Below, piece after piece: positions 1 through 8,169 of a stretch of DNA of 38,393 bases; within the stretch, counting starts at the first letter, position 1, and every line of letters begins with the position of its first letter. The notes under the pieces are model-generated. The model had not been told where the DNA came from, searched no databases, and saw nothing but the letters and a program-made list of their open reading frames with translations. The stretch spans positions 1 to 38,393 of the forward strand of contig JAMCZC010000031.1 of the NCBI GenBank assembly GCA_023485865.1, in the 5' to 3' direction. The translations under genes and the position numbers were made by a program. Source of the stretch: Patescibacteria group bacterium. Lineage in GTDB: Bacteria; Patescibacteriota; Microgenomatia; Levybacterales; UBA12049.

Positions 1-90
1 CGCATATTGCGTCTATGGGTAGCATAACTACATCGTATAGAAACTGAATGTATTTTTCAATGCTTGGATATACGCGAATTTGTTTAGAAG

Positions 91-546
91 CTATTTTTTA
101 CTTTCTTCAAGTTTTTCGATTTTTCTTAATATTTCTAGCATTAATTTTTGCTGATTTTCTAAATGATTTAAGATTGTTTCTATTTCCTTTTCCGCTTTCT
201 TATCTGTTTCGAAATCGTGTTCGGAGCGAAGCTCCGCGTGTTTTCCCTGAATATTTTGGCCAACCATAATAAGCGGCATTAAATGAATCTGAATTAAATT
301 AGAGATAAAAAGCCATAAAACAAAAGCGGGATAAGGGTCAAAACGAAAATTTTTTGGAGCGAGTATGTTCCAGGAAAGCCAAATTGCAGTCCAAGCAAAA
401 ATTATGAAGAAAAATCCCATTGTTCCTATTTTTTCGGTTACAAAAAGCGCTAGTTTATCCATTGAAGACAATCTGGATCTATGAATTACGTTAACATTTT
501 TAATGGGGAATTGCTGCTGTAGTTTTTCAATTGAAGTTTGTGCCAT
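91..546 (-). CDS. DUF1003-family membrane protein
   Basis: Two hydrophobic segments plus C-terminal coiled coil (QNIQGKHAELRSEHDFETDKKAEKEIE) typical of DUF1003. Confidence 0.8.
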   Translation of the reverse strand: MAQTSIEKLQQQFPIKNVNVIHRSRLSSMDKLALFVTEKIGTMGFFFIIFAWTAIWLSWNILAPKNFRFDPYPAFVLWLFISNLIQIHLMPLIMVGQNIQGKHAELRSEHDFETDKKAEKEIETILNHLENQQKLMLEILRKIEKLEESKK

Positions 547-588
547 AGCTTTAGATTAACACATTAACATTATAATTCAATGAGGAAT

Positions 589-888
589 TTATATTTTTTC
601 TCCGCAGGTTCTTACAGATTGGATAACCTGTTTAAAAACGTGCCCTTTGGGAGTTAGGGAATATTCAACTTTTAATGGAACCTGGGCGTAAATTTTCTTT
701 TTAACATATCCTTCCTTTTCAAGTTCCTGAAGTCTTTTGGAAAGGGTTTTTGGGTTTATATCTCCTACACTTCTTTCCAACTCACCAAACCTTTTAGTCC
801 CAATTAGGAGTGAATTCAATATTAAAATTGTCCACTTGCTGCCAATAATTTTTGCAACTTTTGAAACTTCCAGTAAGTCCGTATCCAT
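589..888 (-). CDS. HxlR-family winged-helix transcriptional regulator
   Basis: KIIGSKWTILILNSLLIGTKRFGELERSVGDINPKTLSKRLQELEKEGYV is HxlR-like; ORF extends to a TTG at 915 but ATG at 888 is more likely. Confidence 0.88.
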   Translation of the reverse strand: MDTDLLEVSKVAKIIGSKWTILILNSLLIGTKRFGELERSVGDINPKTLSKRLQELEKEGYVKKKIYAQVPLKVEYSLTPKGHVFKQVIQSVRTCGEKI

Positions 889-908
889 ACTATACTTTTT
901 GTAACTAC

Positions 909-945
909 TTGACAAAGTCTAGCATCGATACTATACTTTGTCAAG
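909..945. promoter_or_regulatory. Divergent HxlR operator/promoter: inverted repeat CTTGACAAAGT / ACTTTGTCAAG with TTGACA-N17-TATACT on the + strand
   Basis: TTGACA 909-914, 17-nt spacer, TATACT 932-937; the mirror TTGACA-N17-TAGACT reads on the minus strand. Confidence 0.75.
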
Positions 946-946
946 T

Positions 947-1492
947 ATGGATAAACTTAAAATATTAGGAGTGGGAGGAAGTTTAAGAAAAGGCTCATTC
1001 AGCAAAGGACTTCTTTTAGAGGTTAAGAAACTTGCTCCTGAAAATGTGGATTTTGAAATTTGGGAAGATTATAATTTTCCTCCGTATAATCCCGATACTG
1101 AAATTCCTGAAAACGTAAAAGAGCTTAAAAATAAAATTAAAAACGCCGATGCAATACTTTTCTCATTGCCTGAGTATAATTATTCTGTCCCGGGCTTTAT
1201 AAAGAATGCTATTGACTGGGCATCAAGACCTTATGGAGATAATTCCTGGGAAGATAAGCCGGCAGCAATTATGAGTGAGTCTATAGGAAATACGGCGGGG
1301 TCTAAAGCACAATATCATTTGAGACAAGTATTAGTCTGTCTTAATGTTCATGCGCTAAACAAACCCGAATTTATGGTACCGAATGCTACAGATAAATTTG
1401 ATAAAGAAGGAAATTTAATAGACGAAGAAGCAAGAGGGAAAATTAAACCGCTCATTGAAGCTCTTGTAGCTTGGACTAACAAATTAAAATAG
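947..1492 (+). CDS. NADPH-dependent FMN reductase family protein
   Basis: GVGGSLRKGSFSKGLL flavin-binding motif, LPEYNYSVPGFIKNAIDWASRP; ATG 947 preferred over TTG 938. Confidence 0.88.
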   Translation: MDKLKILGVGGSLRKGSFSKGLLLEVKKLAPENVDFEIWEDYNFPPYNPDTEIPENVKELKNKIKNADAILFSLPEYNYSVPGFIKNAIDWASRPYGDNSWEDKPAAIMSESIGNTAGSKAQYHLRQVLVCLNVHALNKPEFMVPNATDKFDKEGNLIDEEARGKIKPLIEALVAWTNKLK

Positions 1493-1529
1493 TTTTGACA
1501 TTTTTCCTCTTACATATTATCATTTGATT

Positions 1530-2018
1530 ATGAAAACAATTCTCCGTTTTCTTTTGGAAAAGTTAATCGTTGAGAAAATAGCTTATGCCCACTGCGACAT
1601 CCCGTGCGGAATATACGACCCTCACAACGCGCAAATGGCAGCTCATACGATAATTCGTATGACACAACTTTTGGGAGAAGTTAAAAGAGACAGTGAAACA
1701 AAAGCGGAGCACGATATTTCAAGAATAACTCATGTTAAAGAGCATCATGCGGATATTCTTGAAGAAGAGTTGGATACCCTAAGGAATGATTATTTTAAAG
1801 AAGAGCATTACAAAGAATATCCGAATCTTAATGAACTTTTTGTAAAAACTCTAAAGGCAAGCGCAAAAGCCAGGCAGGGAATCGATATGGAAGCTGCTGA
1901 AAGTACATTGGCCGGAGCACAGGAAATCGCCGAAATCTTTTTCAAAACCAAAGGGGTTGAGTCTGTCAGAGTAAAAACGGTCTATCCCACAGGCGGAGAA
2001 ATTGTTCTTCATAAATAA
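1530..2018 (+). CDS. sodN: Nickel-dependent superoxide dismutase precursor
   Basis: Ni-hook motif HCDIPCGIYDP preceded by a ~20-aa propeptide; ATG 1530 preferred over 1524, which lies between the -10 box and the start. Confidence 0.9.
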   Translation: MKTILRFLLEKLIVEKIAYAHCDIPCGIYDPHNAQMAAHTIIRMTQLLGEVKRDSETKAEHDISRITHVKEHHADILEEELDTLRNDYFKEEHYKEYPNLNELFVKTLKASAKARQGIDMEAAESTLAGAQEIAEIFFKTKGVESVRVKTVYPTGGEIVLHK

Positions 2019-2308
2019 TGCTTCTTTTAAAAAAATTCAGAATTCGCGGCCACAGCATGGAACCTTTTATAAAAAATAACTCTATAGTTTTTGCTAGCGG
2101 AATTCCTTACTTATTTAAAAATCCCAAGGTAAATGATATTGTTGTTTTTAAAGATAAAGAGGGGAAAACTTTGATAAAAAGAATAACAAGGAACAAAAAA
2201 GATAGATATTTTGTTGCGGGGGATAATAAGGGCGATAGCCTGGATAGCAGGCAGTTAGGAGATATCTCAAAAAGGCAAGTTATTGGTAAAGTAATCTATA
2301 AATTATAA
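2018..2308 (+). CDS. sodX: S26-family peptidase, NiSOD maturation protease-like
   Basis: RIRGHSMEP Ser motif and TLIKRI Lys motif; start overlaps sodN stop (TAATG). Confidence 0.85.
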   Translation: MLLLKKFRIRGHSMEPFIKNNSIVFASGIPYLFKNPKVNDIVVFKDKEGKTLIKRITRNKKDRYFVAGDNKGDSLDSRQLGDISKRQVIGKVIYKL

Positions 2309-2824
2309 ATGTTATTTTATTTATTTTTTGGTGTAACTATTTTATTCTTGCTCTTCCTTCTTTCTATGGTTTGGCCGCCTGACAGTCCTTGGGCTCCTTG
2401 GTGGAGAACCTCTAAAAAAACTGCAAGAGCAATGTGCAAACTGGCAGATGTAAAAAAAGAAGATATTGTTTATGATTTAGGTTCGGGGGAAGGAACAGCT
2501 CTTTTGATTGCGGCAAAAGAATTTGGAGCAACGGGCTTTGGTGTAGAAATAGATCCTGTGCGTTTCCTTTTTTCAAAATTTATTTTAAAAATAAATGGAT
2601 TGTCCAATAAAGTAAAAATTAAGAGGGGAAATCTTTTTAAGCAGGATATTTCAAAAGCAAGCGTTATTTTTGTTTATTTGGTGCCAAAAACTCTGGATAG
2701 ACTTTTGCCAAAATTTAAAAAAGAATTAAAAAAAGGAACTAGGATTATAAGCTATAGATATGAGATGAACCTGCCTTTAAAAGAATACAATAAAGAAAAT
2801 CAAATACGGCTTTACATTATTTAA
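2309..2824 (+). CDS. Membrane-anchored class I SAM-dependent methyltransferase
   Basis: N-terminal TM then VYDLGSGEGTALLIAAKEFGATGFGVEID motif I/II; ATG abuts upstream stop. Confidence 0.8.
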   Translation: MLFYLFFGVTILFLLFLLSMVWPPDSPWAPWWRTSKKTARAMCKLADVKKEDIVYDLGSGEGTALLIAAKEFGATGFGVEIDPVRFLFSKFILKINGLSNKVKIKRGNLFKQDISKASVIFVYLVPKTLDRLLPKFKKELKKGTRIISYRYEMNLPLKEYNKENQIRLYII

Positions 2825-3782
2825 GTTTTAAAATAATCCAGCGGAGGTTATTTAATATATTATAAATAACATATAATTTTTTGTTCAAAATATAATCGTA
2901 GCTGCCTACGAATTCTACATGTCTTGCCCCGTAACCCTCTTTAAATTTATGGAATCCGTAGAAAGGGTCTTTATCATTAGGGTTAGGTCCCAAAGCTCCC
3001 CACATATCAAATTTTTTAAGCCCTAATTTTTTACCAAATTTTATTGTTTCCCACATCATAAGATTTGACGCCATAACCTCTTTGTATTTACTGCTTGATG
3101 CTCCATAGGGATAATAAAGTGTATCTCCTAAAATAAATAAAATCCAGGCAACAAGAATCTCCGACTTGTACTTGGCAACCAGTAAATGCGCCGTTAGCTT
3201 GTCATAATCTGATTTTTGATTTTTGATTTTTGATTTTTGATTTTTTAACGTTTCCCACATTAGCCTATGATATTTCTCGCTATGAGCATAGAATTTTTGC
3301 CTTTGTGTTGTTTCTTTGGTAAGGCGCAAATATTCTTCAAAAGCATTGTCTGAATTGTCCTCAAATATTTTTACGCCTTTTTTTTCTGCTAATTTTATGT
3401 TGTATCTTGTTTTAGAATGCATATTTTTTAAAAGTTCTTCTTCGGATTTTGTTAAATCCAAAACAAAAGTATATTTAGTCAGAAGAGGGCGTGAGGAAGA
3501 AACAAGGTTCTTAAAATTATATTTTTTGTTGCCCCTTTTTTCAACGTTTGGTTCTAGTTGAATAAAAATGCAGTTTTCTTTATTGCCAATTGTAAAAAGC
3601 GTATCAAGCATTTTTTTATTAATGTCGGGGCCTTTGGGAGCGTATCCAATTGTATATTTTGTGTGGGGAATGGGATGGATTGTAAGCTGCAAATTATAAG
3701 TTTTAACAACCTTAACTCCTGTTTTTCCCCTGAATAATCCCCATTCCTCGGATTGTAAAGGATGTAAATTCTTATTTATCAT
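2817..3782 (-). CDS. FemAB-like peptidoglycan bridge-forming aminoacyltransferase (GNAT fold)
   Basis: Q-SEEWG..F near N-terminus, TRYNIKLAEKKGV, YYPYGASSSKYKEVMASNLMMWETIKFGKKLGLKKFDMWG. Confidence 0.85.
   Translation of the reverse strand: MINKNLHPLQSEEWGLFRGKTGVKVVKTYNLQLTIHPIPHTKYTIGYAPKGPDINKKMLDTLFTIGNKENCIFIQLEPNVEKRGNKKYNFKNLVSSSRPLLTKYTFVLDLTKSEEELLKNMHSKTRYNIKLAEKKGVKIFEDNSDNAFEEYLRLTKETTQRQKFYAHSEKYHRLMWETLKNQKSKIKNQKSDYDKLTAHLLVAKYKSEILVAWILFILGDTLYYPYGASSSKYKEVMASNLMMWETIKFGKKLGLKKFDMWGALGPNPNDKDPFYGFHKFKEGYGARHVEFVGSYDYILNKKLYVIYNILNNLRWIILKLK
3211..3245. repeat. Heptamer array (GATTTTT)x5 inside FemAB-like CDS
   Basis: Direct count: five consecutive GATTTTT units; encodes KNQKSKIKNQKSD. 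Confidence 0.95.
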
Positions 3783-5617
3783 AAGTATTCGGGAACATCA
3801 GTTTGCATTCTATTTAAATTTCTTTCCAGCACTCCTTCTGGAAGTTCAAGTATGAATCTAGAGACAATATTTGTGGTTTTTTGTCCAAAAAAAAGTCTTT
3901 TTCTGGAATATGTTAAAAAGAGTTTTTCTTTGGCTCTTGTCATTCCAACATAACAAAGTCTTCGTTCTTCTTCAAGTTCGTTTTTTCCCATTAAACTTCT
4001 GCTATGCGGGAAAAGTCCTTCTTCCATGCCTGCCATAAAAACAACAGGGAATTCCAATCCCTTTGCCGCATGTAAAGTCATTAAATTTACAGCGTCTTTT
4101 TTGCCGTCCGCATCTTTTATATGGTCGGGAATATATTCTTGTTCAACTAGGGAAACATTTTCTAAAAATTCGCCAAGATTTGGAAATGATATCGCAACAG
4201 ACCTAAGTTCCTTAATATTTTCAAGTCTTTCCAAGTCTTCCTCGTCCTTCTCGTCGAATAAAGAAAGGTAATCAGTAGTTTTTAAAGCATTATCCATAAT
4301 AGAAATTGTTGTCTGACTATTTATTTTTTTTGCATCCAGGATTTTTTGAAAATCTAAAAATTTAGCAAATTTTCCCTTGCCTAATTTTTCTAATCTCTTT
4401 AAAGAAACTTTATCTTTTGGATTTGCAATAACTCTTAAATAAGCAAGCACATCTTTAATTTCTTTCCTTTCGTAAAATCTTATCCCGCCTATTAAAATAT
4501 AGGGAGTTCCTCTATGAATAAAAACTTCTTCAATCGTTCTTGATTGCGCGTTAGTTCTATATAGAATTGCAAAATCGTAATATCTTAAGTTAGGGTTTTG
4601 ATATCTAATTTTTTCCATCTCCTCCAGAATAAATTCTGCTTCGCGTTGTTCATTTAATGCTTCAAAGACCGAAATTTCCTCACCCGCTTTATTTTCGGTC
4701 CAGAGTTGCAAAACGGGATGGCTATTATTTTTAGATATGACCGAAGATGCCCCGTCCAATATTTTTTGTGTTGACCTGTAATTTTGCGACAAAGAAAAAG
4801 TTTTCGTATCTTTAAAATCCTCCTTAAATCTTGCTAGGTTTAAAAAATCTGCGCCCCTAAAACTATATATACTTTGGGAAAAATCGCCGACAACGCAAAT
4901 GTTATTCCATTTCTGACTAAGCAGTTTCGTAAGCAGGTATTGGGCGTGGTTTGTATCTTGATATTCGTCTACCAAAATATATTTAAATTTATTTTGGTAT
5001 TTTTCCAAAACTTCAGGATTTTTTCTAAAAAGCTCCACTGTTTTTAAAATTAAATCATCAAAATCTAAAGCCGCATTTTCCTTTAAGATTTTTTGATAAA
5101 TTATATAAACTTTCGAAACAACTTCCTGAAAATGTCCTCTGGCAAAGGAAGGATATTGTGTTTCATCAATTAATTCATTCTTGGCTTGAGATATAGTTGC
5201 AAGAATGGAGGATGGTTTATACTCTTTTAAAGATAATCCTAAAAGACTAAATGCTTCTTTTATAGCATCTTTTTGGTCCTGACTATCATATATTAAAAAG
5301 TTGTTCGGGATCGCTATGTGTTTACCTTCAATTCTTAATATTTTTGCACAAAGCGCATGAAAAGTAGCAATAAAGACGGAATGTTTTATTCCAAGAAGTT
5401 TCGATATTCTTTCTTTCATTTCACTTGCTGCCTTATTAGTAAACGTAGTTAGTAGAATATTCTCGTCAGGAATTCCCTGATCGATTAAATAGGCAGCTCT
5501 ATAAGTAAGTATTCTTGTTTTTCCAGATCCTGCGCCTGCCAATATTAAACGTGGCCCCTCAGTTGCTATAACTGCTTTTTTTTGTTCCTCATTAAGATTA
5601 GATAAATTAATTGCCAT
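3779..5617 (-). CDS. uvrD: UvrD/PcrA/Rep-family ATP-dependent DNA helicase
   Basis: LNEEQKKAV, GAGSGKTRILTYRAAYLI Walker A, VDEYQDTN, VGDFSQSIYSFRGA, MTLHAAKGLEFPVVFM. Confidence 0.93.
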   Translation of the reverse strand: MAINLSNLNEEQKKAVIATEGPRLILAGAGSGKTRILTYRAAYLIDQGIPDENILLTTFTNKAASEMKERISKLLGIKHSVFIATFHALCAKILRIEGKHIAIPNNFLIYDSQDQKDAIKEAFSLLGLSLKEYKPSSILATISQAKNELIDETQYPSFARGHFQEVVSKVYIIYQKILKENAALDFDDLILKTVELFRKNPEVLEKYQNKFKYILVDEYQDTNHAQYLLTKLLSQKWNNICVVGDFSQSIYSFRGADFLNLARFKEDFKDTKTFSLSQNYRSTQKILDGASSVISKNNSHPVLQLWTENKAGEEISVFEALNEQREAEFILEEMEKIRYQNPNLRYYDFAILYRTNAQSRTIEEVFIHRGTPYILIGGIRFYERKEIKDVLAYLRVIANPKDKVSLKRLEKLGKGKFAKFLDFQKILDAKKINSQTTISIMDNALKTTDYLSLFDEKDEEDLERLENIKELRSVAISFPNLGEFLENVSLVEQEYIPDHIKDADGKKDAVNLMTLHAAKGLEFPVVFMAGMEEGLFPHSRSLMGKNELEEERRLCYVGMTRAKEKLFLTYSRKRLFFGQKTTNIVSRFILELPEGVLERNLNRMQTDVPEYL

Positions 5618-6419
5618 AATTTATACCTTCAATAAATTTATTATATTTTCTCTCGAGATAAAGATTAGTATCTTTATACATATAAGCGAAGAGTTTAAAC
5701 GCTGACTTTTGTCCCAAGTTAATACGATAATAAGGTGTTTTTTGATCCTCCATAGCTATTATTATTTTTCCATTATACGAGTTCTTAAGGAGTTGTTTAA
5801 TTCTCCGATATAGAAATTCACTCATAGGCTGACTGGCGGTATAAAAATCTACGACTAGCTTGCTTTTATAGGATATATTTCGAAGAGAAACTGAGCCATC
5901 TCCGTCAAAATACCCCCTTATAAAGTGTCTAATCAAATTTTTAGGAATTTTTGGAGGAGTAAATGTTAGGCTTTTTCTTTCAGTAATACCTAATTTTATA
6001 AGATCATTAAAAATTACTTGATCACATATACGTATACTGTAAGATATTTTACCGTTGTCTCGTACTTTCTGATGGATTGGGCCCTCATAACTCAAAATCG
6101 ACTTTATTTTCTCAACAACGTCTTTGTCATCACAGGCAATATGTAGAGTATGTCCCCTTCCACTGCGACAAACATTCCCGTCTGCTCCAATAAATCCCAA
6201 AACATAAGCCATCTCCGGCGACCAAATCTTAAAGAAATTTGAATTTACTTTGTATTTTTTTATTTTTGCCTGGATAGGTAGATACCTAATCTTAGATTGA
6301 ATTGAATTGGGAGAACGATGAATGATAACCCCCATTTGTTTATAGGTCATTTTGCTAATATTCTCATTTAAAAACTCAATTTCTTCAATTGTCCATGGAT
6401 GGGTATGTTGATTTGACAC
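5607..6419 (-). CDS. Freestanding LAGLIDADG homing endonuclease with N-terminal HTH
   Basis: Paired motifs AYVLGFIGADGNV and RHFIRGYFDGDGSVS; GTG start; N-terminal HTH/SANT-like TIEEIEFLNENISKMTYKQMGVIIHRSPNSIQSKI. Confidence 0.88.
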   Translation of the reverse strand: MSNQHTHPWTIEEIEFLNENISKMTYKQMGVIIHRSPNSIQSKIRYLPIQAKIKKYKVNSNFFKIWSPEMAYVLGFIGADGNVCRSGRGHTLHIACDDKDVVEKIKSILSYEGPIHQKVRDNGKISYSIRICDQVIFNDLIKLGITERKSLTFTPPKIPKNLIRHFIRGYFDGDGSVSLRNISYKSKLVVDFYTASQPMSEFLYRRIKQLLKNSYNGKIIIAMEDQKTPYYRINLGQKSAFKLFAYMYKDTNLYLERKYNKFIEGINYGN

Positions 6420-6596
6420 TATAGTATTATAACAAAGCTGCGAGGGAAATTAAATATTCCTGGTTTGATTTAATGGTACCTATACCCTGAAGACAAGTAA
6501 GCATACTTAGGCTCAAGTTTTGATCGCGGAGGCAATATTCCTTAAGTATTTATCACAAGAAAATATTGTAACTGTGAGAAATTCTTACGTATTGCT

Positions 6597-7394
6597 TTAG
6601 TGAGCAATAGAAGCTTGTGGGATAGGTGGGGCTGGTTGAGGACCTGTATCAGGTTTTGCTTCTTGGCTTAATGCTTCTCTGATTTTATCCTGAGCTGCGG
6701 TATCACCTGTTACTTGCTCTTCGGGAAGATTAGTTGTTGCATTAGATCCGGGTTCAGTCGTATTACTTCTTCCTCGACCAATCATCCTCAGCATTCCTTG
6801 TACTAGATTTGCTGGATGTAATTTACCTCTTAAATGCAGGCCTTTTAGATCTATTGGTGTTAAATCTGTTCTCTTAGTATCCATATCTAAATTGGGTACT
6901 TGGAATAATTCTTCTGGTACAGGTATCTTTATAGTAGCATCTTGATAAACTGTTGGGTCAAATGCTATTTTGTAATCAAAATCTGCATCTGGCCTTATTG
7001 CTGTTCCCAGAAGCAGCGTATTTAAAGCTGCGTCTTTTACTTGCTGGCTTGCAGCTTCGCCAGGACTACCTGCCAGTTCTAGTAATGCGTTATTAACACG
7101 GTCATCGTGCTCAAGTCTTATGCTGGCTAATGCTGCTTCAGCTGCCCTATCGGATAATGGTTGCCCATCAATTCCTTGCAATCTCCCATTTAGATAACGT
7201 GACACTCTTTCAGCAGATCCTCTTAGTGCTTCCGGATCAATATTAGGCAATTCTCTGATTGCTCTGTCCAAAGATCTGTTCAGATAATCTTCTGGACTAA
7301 GGTTAGCGATGTTTTCTTCGACGTACTTTTTAGGATCTACCGCACTTACTTCTTGTGGGGTTGCCCCTGGTTGTGGCTCTGCGTTTGGATTCAT
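6597..7394 (-). CDS. Hypothetical acidic soluble protein (no recognised domain)
   Basis: Long ORF with promoter-like TTGACA upstream; Pro/Gln/Thr-rich termini and helical middle. Confidence 0.65.
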   Translation of the reverse strand: MNPNAEPQPGATPQEVSAVDPKKYVEENIANLSPEDYLNRSLDRAIRELPNIDPEALRGSAERVSRYLNGRLQGIDGQPLSDRAAEAALASIRLEHDDRVNNALLELAGSPGEAASQQVKDAALNTLLLGTAIRPDADFDYKIAFDPTVYQDATIKIPVPEELFQVPNLDMDTKRTDLTPIDLKGLHLRGKLHPANLVQGMLRMIGRGRSNTTEPGSNATTNLPEEQVTGDTAAQDKIREALSQEAKPDTGPQPAPPIPQASIAH

Positions 7395-7441
7395 ATTTAA
7401 ACTATTTCATAATTGATTTTTTTGTCAAACGATTTAAGTCC

Positions 7442-7471
7442 TTGAGAAAATCTTGCTTCATACCGTATAAT
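7442..7471 (+). promoter_or_regulatory. Sigma70-type promoter for tpiA operon (TTGAGA-N18-TATAAT)
   Basis: -35 7442-7447, -10 7466-7471. Confidence 0.65.
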
Positions 7472-7500
7472 GATACCATCCCGCTCAGCGGGGGTCAAGC

Positions 7501-8169
7501 ATGAATAACGTTTTAATCGTTGCTAACTTAAAGTCTTATAAGACTAAAATCGAAGCTAAAGAATGGTTAGATGCTTTTGTAAAAATAAAGGAGACAGAAA
7601 ATAGCCTCAATGATAAAGAAATAATTATTTGTCCGCCTTTTCAGCTTCTTTTCATGTTCGGCTCATATGCTAAGGATAAACTTTTGCCAATTAAAATAGG
7701 AGCGCAAAACGTTTCGCCTTTTGATGAGGGAGCATATACCGGTGAGGTAAATGCAAAACAAATAAAGGATTTTGCGGATTTTGTTTTAATTGGACATTCC
7801 GAAAGAAGAAATAATTTTGGAGAAACAGACGATATGCTTTCTAAAAAAACAACACTTTCTTTAAAATATGGACTTATTCCAATTTTTCTTGTCCAGGGAA
7901 AAGATAATCTTATCCCCCAGGGAGTAGAAATAATTGCTTACGAGCCGGTATTTGCCATTGGAAGCGGAAATCCCGATACTCCCGAGAACGCGGATCAAGT
8001 TGCCTCGTTTATTAAATCAGAAAACGATACTTATAAAATTCTTTATGGCGGAAGCGTGACTTCGGAAAACGTAAAAAACTTTACCAAGATGCCGAATGTA
8101 GACGGAGTTTTGGTGGGAGGGGCAAGTCTAAATCCGGAAGAATTTATCAAAATTATTTATAATGCCTAA
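7501..8169 (+). CDS. tpiA: Triosephosphate isomerase (short form)
   Basis: NLKSY, LIGHSERR, AYEPVFAIGSG, ILYGGSVTSENV, DGVLVGGASL. Confidence 0.93.
   Translation: MNNVLIVANLKSYKTKIEAKEWLDAFVKIKETENSLNDKEIIICPPFQLLFMFGSYAKDKLLPIKIGAQNVSPFDEGAYTGEVNAKQIKDFADFVLIGHSERRNNFGETDDMLSKKTTLSLKYGLIPIFLVQGKDNLIPQGVEIIAYEPVFAIGSGNPDTPENADQVASFIKSENDTYKILYGGSVTSENVKNFTKMPNVDGVLVGGASLNPEEFIKIIYNA

Noticed and set aside
222-236. CGGAGCGAAGCTCCG hairpin in the DUF1003 CDS as another palindromic insertion
   Set aside because: The encoded HAELRSEHDFETDKKAE aligns with normal DUF1003 C-termini without an insertion, so likely coincidental.
48-269. 73-aa hydrophobic ORF on + strand
   Set aside because: Antisense to the DUF1003 CDS; no start-site support.
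3779-5617. Intein in uvrD linked to the adjacent homing endonuclease
   Set aside because: The helicase motifs are continuous with no large insertion; the endonuclease is a separate ORF.
6420-6596. tRNA, ncRNA or intron remnant in the relatively long spacer
   Set aside because: Only weak inverted repeats (CAATATT/AATATTG); no cloverleaf or group I core recognised.
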